Origin: Punctularia strigosozonata HHB-11173 SS5
Taxonomy: Eukaryota > Basidiomycota > Agaricomycetes > Corticiales > Punctulariaceae
Direction: 5' to 3'
DNA length: 64,000 nt
NCBI RefSeq assembly: GCF_000264995.1
Contig: NW_006767435.1
Location: forward strand, 592,816 to 656,815
Shown here: positions 21,655 through 33,700 of the stretch, piece by piece
How positions within the stretch are numbered: position 1 is the stretch's first letter
Layout: every line of letters starts with the position of its first letter
Made by a program: the position numbers and the translations under genes
Notes under the pieces: model-generated
The model's input: only the letters and a program-made list of their open reading frames with translations
Databases searched by the model: none
What the model was told of the DNA's origin: nothing

Positions 21655-21996
21655 ATGATCGCCGTGCTTCTGACGCAGATAACTTATTGAAACGGCATAA
21701 TAGATGGGAATATCATACTGCTCCGTAATCTCAGTCTCGTCAATTCCTTTGATGGGCCTGCATTGCACATGCATCATGAAAGGCAGATAGGATGTGGTGA
21801 TGCACTGCGCGGCAGGAATGAGCGTGAGTACGACAAATGCCACATACGAAATCCTCAGGATAAATCCTAACCACGCCTTGTGAGCGGAATGTTTCATTCA
21901 TTCTGACGCCTTATCCAGTCATGCGAATCCGATTCGCAGTCTACGGATTTGAATAAGACTACAATTTCGCCGTGCACGGCGCCTGCTTAGTTCACC
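21655..21996. other. Convergent 3' region; weak minus-strand frame
   Basis: The SLF2-like gene and ERCC1/Rad10 end facing each other. A minus-strand frame starting at 21897 reads MKHSAHKAWLGFILRISYVA then a hydrophobic stretch, and runs into the last exon of the SLF2-like gene. It has a TM-like start but no conserved motif and overlaps coding sequence antisense, so I do not call a gene. Confidence 0.3.
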
Positions 21997-23408
21997 TCAC
22001 GAATCATTGGTAAGGATGGTATTGGAACCAAACGAGGTCTCTGCATCGGCGTCTGGTCCCTTTGGTCGTTTCTTCGGCGGCGGCCCTTCTTCGTCCGATG
22101 GATTCAGATCAAGTTCGAGGTCCCAGATCGGCGAGGGTGATCGTTTTCTCCGAGCTGCAGTGTCACGCACTGAGTCCTCCGGACGCGAAGGACGCGGGCC
22201 GGGCTGGTCAGATAGAGCTTCCAGGTCATCTATTGGCAACGAGTCAAACTCCATGTCCCAATCCGGGGAACGTGGGCGTGGTGGGCGAGGTGCCGAGGTG
22301 GAGGCTGTCGACGTTGACGGCCTTACATAAGCCTCGTCAATTTGAGTCTGAGCTGCAGCGTCGTCAGCTCGAAATTCAGATTGTGCAACGCTTCGCAAGG
22401 TATTCGTGGTGGGCACAGAGTCGGTGACGTGGTGCCGGAACGGTTTCTCGAACGCATCCTTGATCCGCCGAACCTTGACTTGGCCAAACCCAGGAAGTTT
22501 CTGCAGCTGATCCGATGACGCACACGCAATTCGGGCAAAGCTCTATAATAGTCATAAAAGAAAGCCAACGTTAGAAGAAGGGGGCGGGGAGCTGATAGTC
22601 TGAAGTCCGTGTCGGTAAACGTACGCCGAATGATGTCCTCAGGGTTTCGACGTCGGTCTTGTTGACTTTGCTGATGCTCGTAAGCGAGTTACGAAGGACG
22701 GAAAAGTAATCCTTGTCAACGCGTTCTTTGATCATATCGGGAGGACGATGCTCGAACTGCTTGAACGTTGACAGGTACATGCCTGCCTCTTCAGGACTAG
22801 AGTTTCCAATCTTGGAGTCAGTGCCTGATGCAAACAGCGAGTGATGGACCAACCTCCATGCAACGATGATTGTGATGTTATTGATCAAACAGACCTTCGT
22901 GAGCTCACGGATGGGTTCTTGATGTTCGCTCTTGACTGACACATTCAATGAAGTCCTTAACACTGAACTTGGTCCGAAAGTACGTACAACGTCGCACATC
23001 AGAAGTAGTATCCTAAGGCTGTATGAATGACCCAGCCGCTCGATGCGTTGATGGATGTATTCAGGATGCAAACGATGGTATTTCAGACTACGCATCGAAA
23101 ACCACGTTGACCCCGCCTTCGCCATAATGTCGAGGGAAAGAAGGAAACGCACCTGAGGAACAGGACTCCGGTTGTTCGGCCGACTTGGTAATCTGAGAGT
23201 ATATCACCGAATTCCTTGCCCACATTGCGAATGTGTTCGAGTACGGGATTCAGGCGCTGCACGGTTTGCAGACAATCAGTTGAAGAGGACCCAGTGAAGA
23301 GGAGATAATACGAACTTGTGCGGGGTTCACGATGATGTTCTTGCCAGAACCTGCGCTTGGAATGACAACGGGAGGGTTTGGAGGTTTGGAGGATGTTGAT
23401 GAAGACAT
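21997..23408 (-). CDS. RAD10: ERCC1/Rad10 DNA-repair nuclease subunit
   Basis: ATG 23408 starts MSSSTSSKPPNPPVVIPSAG, then KNIIVNPAQ | RLNPVLEHIRNVGKEFGDIL and SDYQVGRTTGVLFL. The central domain continues SLKYHRLHPEYIHQRIERLG, RILLLMCDV, PIRELTKVCLINNITIIVAW and MYLSTFKQFEHRPPDMIKER. A helix-hairpin-helix pair follows (SISKVNKTDVETLRTSFG; ACASSDQLQKLPGFGQVKVR). These are the diagnostic blocks of ERCC1, which pairs with XPF/Rad1 for 5' incision in nucleotide excision and interstrand-crosslink repair. The fungal C-terminal extension is acidic and Pro-rich with PPPKKRPKGP, an NLS candidate, ending at TGA 21997. There are about six introns. The ATG lies 152 bp from the divergent start of the amidohydrolase gene. 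Confidence 0.93.
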
Positions 23409-23560
23409 GTGGACGCGAATGGCTGCGCGTTATATCGAGCGCGTGGTAGCATGCAGCAAGGGAATCCATGCCGTCGGCATGATATCTCGTGCCTCCGTCA
23501 TAAATACCTGAGATCCATACGCTCACAGGGCTTGGTTCGTCAAGCCCGCCCGTCTCAAGG

Positions 23561-26500
23561 ATGGATCTCAAGCTCCCCGTTACGAATGCTGTCGCAGCGG
23601 AGCGAGCATACGAGAAGAAGCGTCGGGCGTTGCGTCTTGGCGGCTTGCCTCAACTTGTCTTGACTGTCGTACTTCTTGTCGCCGGTGCCAACATCTTTGG
23701 CTCTTCACTCAACTTCGATTCAACTCCTTCCGTACGCGTTCCTGTGCATGCGCAAGAGAACTTGGCCAAATGCAAAGCCCTCGCTGTCAAGCCGGGGCCT
23801 CCAGAGGGATTCGAGTACCGCACGGTCTCGGACAGGTTCGTGCCTGGCACAAAGCCGGTGCTCATCAGGAACGCTACGATCTGGACGGGACACAATGGCG
23901 GGAATGAGATTGTTCTCGGCGATCTGCTCCTGGAGAATGGCATAATCAAGGGGATTGGCAAGAAGATCGCCTTCGATACACTGAAGAACGTCGACGTGTA
24001 TGAAGCCAATGGCGCCTGGGTCACTCCGGGGTACGTTGGCTCCTGCGCAATTCCTGATTAGACCAGAGCTCACGCCTTACCAGCATTGTCGATTTGCATT
24101 CCCATCTCGGCGTGTACGCATTCCATCTTTGTATATGCCTGACGAGTCTCTCATGAGCGAACATCAGGGGTTCCGCGCCTTCATTGTCGGGAGCGGGTGA
24201 CACGAACTCGCGCAAAGCTCCCATCTTGCCCTGGTTGCGATCTCTCGATGGTCTAAACACTCATGATGACGCGTACTTACTCTCCTTGTCCGGTGGTGTG
24301 ACAACTGCGTTAGTCTTGCCTGGATCTGCGAACAGCATTGGTAGGTTTTGCCCAGTTATTGACCGGTGTGGCTTGTTGCTGATATCCTGGATAGGCGGTC
24401 AAGCATTCCCCATCAAGTTACGCCCGACTGCTCAGAGGACGCCGACATCTATGCTGCTCGAGCTCCCTCTTGGTCTCACAAACGGCACTGGATGGAGGCA
24501 GATGAAGCACGCATGCGGTCCGTTAATACCCGAGAGTCCTCTTGCCTAGGCTGAAAGACGGTTTGATTTGGCAGGCGAGAACATCCGTCGAGTCCACGAT
24601 CAGACGCGGATGGACAATCTCTGGGGTTTGCGTCAGGCGTGCGTGTTCGACACATCTAAGATCCTAACTACACGCTCGTAACGCACGTCGTATCCCTCGT
24701 AACAGTTACAACCATGCTCGTCAGATCAAAGAAAAACAAGACGCGTATTGTGAAAAGGCATTCGCCGGAGAATGGAATGGTTTGGGCGAATTTCCTGAAG
24801 ATCTGCAGTGGGAAGCCCTGGTGGATGTCCTGAGGAACAAGGTCAAGGTGCAGAACCATTGTTACGGTGAGTATGTCGATTGCAATCATCGCAACAGCGA
24901 TACTCATGCCGGTTTCAGAGACGGTCGATCTCGACGATATGATCCGTGTACGAGATCTTCATCAAACGCACCGCTGTTCTATACTCACTTCTCTGTAGCT
25001 CACGCAAGAGTTCAAATTCTCGATTGCCGGTGGGTTTGCATACTTCGTTTCGGTGACTGGACAACAAAATTGATCCTGCGTGTAGCCTTCCACCATGCTC
25101 ATGAGACTTACCTTGTACCGGATCGTCTCAAGGAGGCTTACGGTGAGGCCAGTGCTCCTTGTATTTGGTCGACGCTGACAGTCGTTCCTATATGCAGGAC
25201 ACCCTCCCGCCATTGCCATGTTCGCCACGAATGCGCGATACAAAAGGGAGTCATATCGCGGGAGCGAGTTCGCCCCGAAGGTCTTGGCCGAAGCGGGTTT
25301 GGACGTCGTGATGAAGGTCGGGGCTCTCATTTCGCAACATTAGTAGTTGCGATAACTGACTTCCGTGCCGCTGCAGTCGGACCATCCGGTATTGAACTCT
25401 CGGCATCTACTTTTCGAAGCTCAACAAGGTATATGCTACACTTTGACGACGAGCTTCCAGGAGGTACTCAAACGCTCACTAGCACATTATTATGGCTTAC
25501 CGGCCAACCTGGCCATCGCGTCTGTAACCGCGACGCCAGCTAGGGTACGTTTGATTCCTGGGCTTTGTTCCCGAAATATCTCACGTGCTACTCAGATAAT
25601 GGGGTATGATCATCGGGTCGGGTTCCTCAAGGCAGGTCACGATGCAGACGTCGTTGTATGGGACTCGCATCCGTGAGATCTGCGCTCTTAACTCCCTTCG
25701 CGACTGACGTGAGCTGAACATATCGTGACAGTCTGGCGCTAGGCGCAACTCCTCGTCAAGTTTGGGTTGATGGAATCCCTCAAATCAAGAATGCTCACGG
25801 ACACACGAAGCCACCTGCTTTCCAGAATGTTCCCAAGACGCCGAATTTCGACAAGGAAGCCAACCGAACCTTGGAGGTCAGTGGCCAATATCACAACACG
25901 AATGCGCTTTGAACATGCCACATATAGTATGACGGTCTCCCTCCTCTGGATGTCAACAATGTTACATCCGGAAGAGTGATTTTCCGTAATGTCAAGACAC
26001 TCTACGGCCAGGACAATGCCCGTGTCTCTCAGCTCATGAATTCCGCTGACGGTCAGACGGGTGTTGCGGTTTTGGAAGACGGGAAATTAGTTTGCTATAG
26101 TTCTGAAAACGATTGCAACCATTTCACGAGCCAGACTGCGACAATTGTAGATCTGGAAGGAGGTTCCCTTGCGCCAGGGCTGATATCTGTGGGTTCCCAA
26201 TTAGGCCTCGAGGAAATCCGAGGAGAGCCGTCGACTCAGGATGGCAATGTGCGTGGTTCTTTCTGCGCATTGAATGTAAACTAATCAAAGACAATGATCA
26301 CCCCAATTAAGGTCCATGACCCTTTGAGCGGACCGGTTCCAAAGATCGTCGGCGGAGACTACGCAGTTATCAGAGCTGTGGATGGCCTACAGTTTGCTAC
26401 CAGAGTACGTTATAGTGCCTACAAGATAGGTAGCGTCATTGAACTGTTCTCAGGATGCCTTGTTGGCTTACCGTTCAGGGGTGACGGCGGCTGTGACGGC

Positions 26501-27432
26501 CCCTAAGAGCAACGGATTCTTGAGAGGACTGAGTACCGTCCTTTCAACGCGAGCGGCGCATGGGCTGGAGGCAGGAGCGATAATCCAAGAAGAGGCTGCT
26601 CTTCATATCGCGATTGGCCACCGCAACTCAGGACCGAGCATCAGTACCCAGATCGCGACGCTTCGAAGGTTGCTGCATGGTGAAGCCGATGCAAGTCTTG
26701 CGAAGTTATTCAGCGAGATAGTGCAGGTGAGTACCAAAGACCTGCGTGAGCTGAATCCGCTGAGCATGTTCCAGGGCGATCGCACCCTCGTCATCGACGT
26801 TCAAAATGCGGATATCATGACGTCGCTTATTTTACTCAAGCGAGAGGTCGAAGGCAATACAGGAAAGAGGCTAAAATTCACGTTTTCTGGCGCTCTGGAA
26901 GTCCACCTTCTGGCCAAAGACATCGGGGAGGCAGACATCGGTGTTTTGTTGAACCCAGTGCGACCGTTCCCTGGTACATGGGAGTCGAGGAGGATGTGAG
27001 TTTCGCCATGAGTTTATGCCCATGTACTTGGTGCGATGCTCACACACGATTCGGTACTCAGACTTCCGGGACCACCTTTGACCAAGCACTCGAGCCTGTC
27101 CCTGTTGTTGGAGCACAATGTGACCGTTGCCCTCGGTGTCACTGAATCGTGGGAGGCCCGGAACACTCGCCTTAACCTCGCATGGGTAAGCTCATTGCTC
27201 TTCACTCATCTATCTTGCTTTACAAATCGCTTTTCAGGCTGCATTAGAATCTACCACCGATTTATCGAGGTCCGAAGCATTGGCATTGGCAACGACCAAT
27301 ATCGAAAAATTGTTGGGTCTGAAGGCGACCTTGGGAGAGTTCGTTATTACTCGAGGTGGTGATCTGCTCGACATGGACAGTCAGGTTGTCGCTGTGGCAT
27401 CAGCTCAGCAGAATGCGGTATATTTCGTGTGA
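23561..27432 (+). CDS. Membrane-anchored tandem amidohydrolase-family protein
   Basis: ATG 23561 encodes MDLKLPVTNAVAAERAYEKK, then one TM segment (LPQLVLTVVLLVAGANIFG), giving a type II anchor. The catalytic module has LIRNATIWTG...GNEIVLGDLLLENG, the metal motif GIVDLHSHLGV made across an intron, LSLSGGVTTALVLPGSAN, FHHAHETYLVPD, then KSDHPVLNSRH (metal-site Asp) and GYDHRVGFLKAGHDADVVVW. A second module repeats the plan: VIFRNVKTLYG, GSLAPGLISVGSQLGLEEIR, AYRSGVTAAVTAPKSNG, and finishes ATLGEFVITRGGDLLDMDSQ. The stop is TGA 27430-27432. About 950 residues, with many introns. Fungal relatives are often labelled imidazolonepropionase-like or CE9-like; the substrate is unknown. It is divergent from RAD10 and convergent with HDA1 (36-bp gap). 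Confidence 0.85.
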
Positions 27433-27467
27433 GGTATATAGTGGTCGTCGTAGGGGGTTGTGGTATG

Positions 27468-30422
27468 TCACGAATCAGACAATCCAACGGATTGCATCTG
27501 ATCTACCACCTCGGAAACGAGTTTGCTCTTGATGAATTCTTGGATGACCGGCAGTTCCAGAGAGAGCATTCTGATAGCTCGTTCCTCGTCTGTAGATTTG
27601 AATAATCAGCCAAATGAGATCGACCCTGACCGCAAGCGTACCGCTAGCTATGACATGCCCATGCCTGCCCAGAATTTTTCCCTCTGAAAATATTGGATGA
27701 TTTTTGGGAACGAAAACTTGAGAGCACTAGCTCGAGCTGAGAAAGAAGCCGGACCAGACGATGACTACTCGTCAACTCACAGCTCTGTACCAGCCAAGGA
27801 TTTCCATAGATTTCTTCGGTAAAAGTGGCAGTTTGCTGAGCCCTACGACTTGAATGACTGCGATCACTATTTTCGGCACGCTAGAAGCTAAGGTATGTTA
27901 GGACGTGATATCCCATTCGATGAACTCGCGTACCCCGCTCGCTGATCGTCTCAATGACTACGTCACAACCCGGACCATGGCCGATCAAAACCACTTGCTT
28001 CGCCTTTGATAATCTGTAGTAGGTGCTTGTGAAGCGAATCTGTCCATTGAAATCCAGAGACATTACTGTATGTAGTTGTCCCACATATACGTCAGAAGAT
28101 TTCTGTTCAAGGTTCCTGTCCTGGCCTTCTGTAGCCACACTCATAAGCAAGCTTGCAGTCCCGGAAACGCGCCACCTCACCGGAGTCGCGCTCTTCGGGA
28201 CATTTTCAAGGATATTTAGGTCTATAAGGCCGTATCCCTCCACACGAACCCATTCAATCATTTTTTTCGATACATCTAACTGTGGAAAATCAGTTTAGTA
28301 TTTTCGTAGCGTATAAGCGACGCAATTACCAGGTAAGAACGTTCCAAATCCATATTACATGTCATGGCACCTTCAAGTTCGACACGCATTTCGCCGCTGA
28401 CGTAAACAATCATTTTCGTCCCTCTTCAAGATGCAGATGATGCAAACATACAACCCGTGTACGAAAACAATCAACGTGGGGTTATCAAGGATATCTGCCC
28501 TACGAAAGAGGTCAACTCTCGTGAAAAGGATCGACTGAAGCCACACTCACGTGCACGCGACCTGGGCGGAGAACAATTCCTCATACGCAGGAAGTAAGGG
28601 AATGGTGTGGAGCTTGTGCGTTTCATACAAGTAGCTTTGTCGATGTGCCTTGAGGATCTCTGGGAAATCCATCAGCATTGGGTGTTTCACATATGGGAAA
28701 CTGAAACGATGGATACCTGGGATGGAATACGCAATATCGCCCACCTCTGTCACGAGGTAAACGTCTGTTTCCGCATGGGAACAAGATGATCCTGACCTGA
28801 TTTTGGTTCGCAAGCCTTTGGATCCACGTTTTTCCACCACTTGCTCTGTTGACGTGCGACCTGCCAGACCGTCTCTGTCCCGAGCTCACTGGCCACCATC
28901 GGCGCGATCTGGGGCGGCGCTTCCCCTAGTATCACCTTCGCCACAGCCAGAGAGGAGTTCGCAATCGACTGTAAGTTGTAGCCTCCCTTCGAAGCCCAAA
29001 CATGATCAGCCAAGATCGCTGGTATGGCGATGGCCGTGACTGACCTCCAAAGCAACGACGAGCTTGCCACCTGCTAAGCTCGAAAGCATATGTGTCATAT
29101 GTGCGTATCCAGTGGGTGTTACATGGCATTCGCCAAGCTCATCCCCATCCGCCGCATCGAACCCAGCCGAGACTGTTACTACGAGTCAGCAAGATAGGAT
29201 GTGTGCAATAGGATAACTCACTGATGACTAGTTCGGGAGCGAACTCTATCGCTATCGGCATAACGATCTTTTGGAAGGCATGCAAATAGTCTGCGTCTCG
29301 CATACCGGGACCAGGCCAAGGTATGTTCACTGAGCTAGGATAAGGTACGCGCATAATGTATTCGTACCGGGGAAGATACACCCGTTGCAAAATAGTGTCA
29401 TGGAATGTAAGGAACTGCCAGCGTTACTAGTCAGGTGCGATCACTTACAAGCCGATTCCCGGCCCTTCTCCACAGGAATTCATCGCCCCGAATGTGGTCG
29501 ACGGATAGAACTGTCCAGCGTCGTATCGATGAAGCGATATGTACAGAACATCGGGGTCATCGTTGAACGCTTTTTGTGTGCCGTTTCCTAAGCACGCGTC
29601 AGTGTTCCGGAGATTCCCCGAGGGAGGAGAAGCTCTACCATGATGAATATCCCTGTTATATGGGTGAGCGGGAGTCCTCGATCACATCTGATCATACTCA
29701 CCAATCCAATATCAAGACTTTCCTGATCTTGGTGAGTTGCTGTGCCACTCTTACCGCAACAGCGACGTTATTGAAGAAACAGAAGCCCATGTGCTCCTCA
29801 GGCTCCGCATGGTGTCCAGGAGGGCGAACGATTGCAAACGATTTTCGTACTTCGCCCCGCGCCACAGCTAAAGTTGCTTCTATAACTCCACCGCAACTAA
29901 GACGTGCTGCAGATGGGGTATGTGGGTTCACATAAAGCGACATCAGCTCGTAGTACCGCTTGGTATCCTCGATGTCCTGTGCACGAAGCCCTAAAAGAAC
30001 GTGGTTATGAAGTTGCTCAAACACTCCCGTGTAGCCTGCTCTCCAGACTAACTGGATATAGCAAGGACCTTGTCCCAGAGTTCTTCACTATGAACAAGTA
30101 AAGCCTCCTGCTTTTTGACCATTCGTATTGGAATGTGCTTCATCTTCTCTAAGCATCCGTTTTCCGCCAGGAGACGATATATTGATACTATACGTTCAGG
30201 TTGTTCGGGGTGCCCATCGAGACAACTATGGGCCATCATCCGCGCATCGAACACATAGCCAATGCTGTGTCGAGGCAACCTGAAATCAATTGGCTCCGAT
30301 GAAGCGCGTTGGTGGGATATGTGAGGTATAGGGTCGCGGTCAGTGGACACTGCCTCGGGACGATTTCCGTCCACGTCCATGGCATTTTGCGAAGGTGAAC
30401 TCCAGGATGCAAGGGCGGCCAT
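27468..30422 (-). CDS. HDA1: Class II histone deacetylase HDA1 with C-terminal Arb2 domain
   Basis: ATG 30422 starts [19 protein letters not shown]. The catalytic domain begins [20 protein letters not shown] and contains [20 protein letters not shown] (active-site His pair), [16 protein letters not shown], the zinc-site DWDIHHGNGTQ formed across introns, [35 protein letters not shown] and [17 protein letters not shown]. An Arb2-type tail follows: [53 protein letters not shown], and the last exon reads [20 protein letters not shown] then SKLVSE..., ending at TGA 27468. HDAC plus Arb2 is the Hda1/Clr3 architecture: NAD-independent lysine deacetylation in heterochromatin and promoter silencing. 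About 740 residues. One acceptor choice (the CCTTAG ahead of SSVPK) was made because the next AG gives a stop. Confidence 0.93.
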
Positions 30423-30978
30423 GCTTGGTTTTCCGAGATGTCAGATGAAGTCTGTTGGAACGCGATCGACGACAGAGGGAGGCCGAAGAAGCATCATGTG
30501 ATCCTGCCTCGGAATTTGATTTTAGGTCTCACTTTGGCTATTCTACGCGTGCAAGGACCTCATGGACTGATCTTGTTCCGGGCTCCAGCTGTGTCCCGGC
30601 TTACTTTCCTTTCACAATAGCGTGGTCTGCCCCTTTTGCCTTCGTGCTGTACCCGCGCGACCTGGTGATCCGCTGGCCCGTCACATGGCTCAATCGTTCC
30701 GCAATCAACCCTTCTGCAGGTAAAGAACCTGTATCCATCGGATGTGGGGACTGCCAATCTCACACCGCTAGCGCGACAGCGGACGTTGTGCGGGCTTGAC
30801 CTGCGCTCACGCTGTAGCAACGCAGCGCCCGCGCACTGCCTTCCGCTGTACCGTGCGAAAGGAGCCTGTCCTCATAACGCGCGGTGATTGTTGTCTCAAG
30901 CGACGCTCTGCTTCGCTAATACCTTACACGTTCAACTGGGCCTGTCGCCAGTCCTCGGATACCGTCGAGCGCACGCGA
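30423..30978. promoter_or_regulatory. Divergent promoter region (HDA1 / tetraspan gene)
   Basis: This 556-bp gap separates two divergent ATGs. Frames inside have no family resemblance. The half nearer the tetraspan gene is GC-rich (CGCAGCGCCCGCGC around 30820). I see no clear TATA box or upstream exon. Confidence 0.35.
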
Positions 30979-32248
30979 TGACCTTCAGCTTGAAAGAACA
31001 CGTCTTTGGTGGCAGGACGTTCTGCTGCTGCCTTCCTCTCCGTCTGGGCGTGGTGATCATCTCGTTCGTGTCGCTACTTTTGTCAGGTTTCCTCTCTGTT
31101 ATCCTATGGTATGAAGTCAGAGGTAAGCCTAGGGCTCTTGATGCTTATGTATCGGTGCGCTGACGCAGACGAATGCCAGTAACCAGTACCATGTCCGGAT
31201 CAGAGCGCGCAGTATTCGCGGGTGCAGGTGTTGTTGAGTCATTGCTGTGTGTGGCGTCGATATTAGGGTGCGTTTCCGTATGAGAATGCCGCCCCATGAC
31301 TGACTGCTCAATGTAGGTTCGTAGGAGCAATCGTCAAGAAGCAGTCCTTCATCATTGTCTACGTTTACTTCCTATACTTCCATTTGGTCATCAACTGTGC
31401 TGTTGCCGGATACTTCCTCTACATGATTGTTCATGCCGCAAACACCGATATTGTTAAAGCGTGCAAAGAGGGGCTGAGGAGTGACCAAGCAAAGGATCAG
31501 GTATGTGGAGTCGAGCGTGCGATGCGCGGATGTAGGTGACACCACGACAGTGCGACGGCTTGTTGAAATTCGCAAAATGGGTTTATTTCGCTGTGGCGTC
31601 AACAGTGCTCCTTGTCGAAATGTGTCAGTACATCCGCCCGATGACGATTCCAATGCAGAGCTGACAATCCACCCAGACACTACAATCGTCGTCACAAGAT
31701 ATTATCGTTTCCTGCGGACGCACAAGCGCGACAAGCGCCAATCTCGCATGAGCTTAGTGCCGAACCGTAACAGATACACAAACATCAGCACACAGTCCGG
31801 CGATGGCCTCCTCGACAAGGAATTTGACCCTTACGCTCCCTATGGCGGTCGCCCGCAATCGCATTACGACGATAATGACGGTAGCGACTCGGAAGAAGGT
31901 TATGGTGGCGGCGCATGGAATTTGCAGCAGTTCGCAACTCGCGACAAGGATCGGTTAAGCACCATCGGCGAGCGAACCGAAGTCGATGTTGACTCGTTAA
32001 GGTCGACCGCGCGTGACCGCATGTCACCCCCGCCGAGGACGACGACGCCAGCCACGCTTGCTTCACGACGCGCGAGTTTGGGCCCTTCCTCGCCTACACA
32101 TGCGCAAATGAACCTGCCCACAGTCCGCGCATTGCCCATCCCACCGTCACGAGATACTGCAAGAGATCCCTCGGAAGACTCTCCTCCTATGTATGACTCT
32201 GCTACGTTACCTGAGGGTTCGGTCACGGACCGCAAGACCCGTCCATGA
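30979..32248 (+). CDS. Tetraspan-like membrane protein, unknown, with PPxY tail
   Basis: ATG 30979 encodes MTFSLKEHVFGGRTFCCCLP. TM1 is LGVVIISFVSLLLSGFLSVI, TM2 lies in FAGAGVVESLLCVASILGFV, TM3 in FIIVYVYFLYFHLVINCAVA, and TM4 in FAKWVYFAVASTVLLVE, joined by four short introns. A long cytosolic tail follows: YYRFLRTHKRDKRQSRMSLV, an acidic Gly-rich stretch (DNDGSDSEEGYGGGAWNLQQ), Ser/Pro repeats and SPPMYDSATLPEGS, a PPxY motif. The intron before YYRFLR uses acceptor GTCACAAG, chosen because it keeps phase. I recognise this only as a basidiomycete-type conserved hypothetical four-TM protein; localisation and function are unknown. The CCC after TM1's lead-in could be palmitoylated. Confidence 0.7.
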
Positions 32249-32580
32249 CGATTGCGCTGCGCCTATAATGTAGATCTCGGTTTTTCGTTGTGTGCTTCAT
32301 TCGCTTGCCGCTCGGAGCCATGATCGCTCTGTTTCTTACTCAATGACGGACATACGTTGGCAACTATTCCTGTAAAACTAGGCCAATGAACATATATTGG
32401 GACTACGGAACGGTACAACCATAAACATGTGCGACCGGATGGTGGAAGGCTTGAGTTATGCTTCTAGTGGCGTAAATATAGTCGCCGGAGAGACGCCGAG
32501 CGTGACGCCTGCCCGCTGCGAACTCTTTCTCGACCTCCTTGGACTTTGTTATTCGAGATTCTCCGTGCAACATCGATGTC
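32249..32580. other. Intergenic region, no gene seen
   Basis: 332 bp between two plus-strand genes. It has AT-rich patches (AACTATTCCTGTAAAACTAGG at its centre) that suit a 3' UTR, and no believable frame. A 5' non-coding exon of the next gene cannot be excluded. Confidence 0.35.
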
Positions 32581-33524
32581 ATGCGCATGCGGCATCATGC
32601 CCAACGACAACACATTATCCATAGTGTGCGTAACAACAAGTGGCACAAACTGGTGCTTGAAATTCACGGTGACTGAACTAGATTGACCGCCTGCTCTACC
32701 AACTGCACACCCTGTCCTTCTTCTACTCGCCGTCGATATGGGCGTACCTCGGGCGGTGTATCACCCAGTTCAACTTCGCGCGTCCACGAGAGATCGATTC
32801 GAAACGGTCGTTGCGGTTTTGGTATGCGTTGGTCTTGCTGGTCAACATCAGCTGCATCAGCCATGCCATTCAGGGCGCCTCAGAGGGCAGCATCATGCTG
32901 GACTTTGTTGGGATCGGTACGCATTTGATTCAGCACCTCGGAGATTGCCCACATCTTAACATGATCGCAGGCCACAAACCCAGCAAGCCCCAGCTGCTCT
33001 TCCTTGACCTCCTCATCATGTTCTTGCAAACCGTGCTTGTCACTGTCGCGTATGAGACTTCATTTGCCAACGACTTTCCCGGTCTCCCCGACGCACTCGC
33101 ACCTGCCGTGCTATCCACCATGGAGACCCCGGCAACCCCGCAGCCGTCGTCGTCGCACGCAGAGGAATCACACCACCTTCTCGATCAAGACGACAGAAAC
33201 AAGTCGCTTGATTTCACTTATGACGCGCCAGTCTCGCCATATGTTGTTGACCTCCGCCTCAAGACGATATGGACTCGGCTGATACATCCTCCTTCAGCCA
33301 ATTCGGTTGACACACGACAAGCTCTACCTTTCCCGAACACAGCACCGACTTTCGACCCCTCCCGACCGATTGGCTGGTTTTTACGGGCTCGTGCTAGGCG
33401 GGAGGAGATGCGAGCGCGACTGGAGACCCGCGGCGGAGAGTTCAGGAGATCCAGGCGCAGCCCATCCGACGGTATTCCCTCTGATGCAGACCAACGGACG
33501 TTGCCCGGCGCGATCGATCAATGA
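32581..33524 (+). CDS. DUF1746 membrane protein, possible Dsc4-like ubiquitin-ligase subunit
   Basis: ATG 32581 gives MRMRHHAQRQHIIHS, then across an intron (GTGCGT...GAACTAG) IDRLLYQLHTLSFFYSPSIW and FNFARPREIDSKRSLRFWYA, then LVLLVNISCISHAIQGASEG. A second intron leads to GHKPSKPQLLFLDLLIMFLQ and TVLVTVAYET. The L-Y-QLHTLSFF, KPRE-D and FLDLLIMFLQ blocks match my memory of DUF1746. In fission yeast a DUF1746 protein is thought to be a subunit (Dsc4) of the Golgi Dsc E3 ligase that cleaves SREBP. The C-terminal 130 residues are polar with basic patches (RARARREEMRARLE). Two or three TM segments. The Dsc4 link is inference from family. Confidence 0.6.
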
Positions 33525-33579
33525 CATAGCACTCTACGATTCAGTTAATCAGCTCTGACGTCGCATAATGTTACTACAG

Positions 33580-33594
33580 CTGGGGGGGGGGGGG
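33580..33594. repeat. Poly-G homopolymer (14 G)
   Basis: A run of 14 G bases follows TACAGCT in the short gap between the DUF1746 gene and the twin-CX9C gene. It lies in presumed 3' UTR sequence of both convergent genes. Such runs are prone to length error in sequencing and could form a G-quadruplex; the length should not be trusted exactly. Confidence 0.8.
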
Positions 33595-33700
33595 GTTGTG
33601 ACAGGATCAGGTCATATATATTGTGAAGAATTCGAGGTGCGAATGGTACGTCCATAAACGAGCGCGTCCGGTGGATAGGATCGCGTGCACGTCACCGGAT

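Noticed and set aside
21520-21897. Minus-strand frame MKHSAHKAWLGFILRISYVA... with a hydrophobic start, a possible small secreted protein
   Set aside because: It overlaps antisense the last exon of the SLF2-like gene, lacks conserved motifs and has no supporting splice structure.
30423-30978. Frames in the HDA1/tetraspan gap as an additional small gene
   Set aside because: All are short, overlapping and opposed, with no motif or consistent splice joints.
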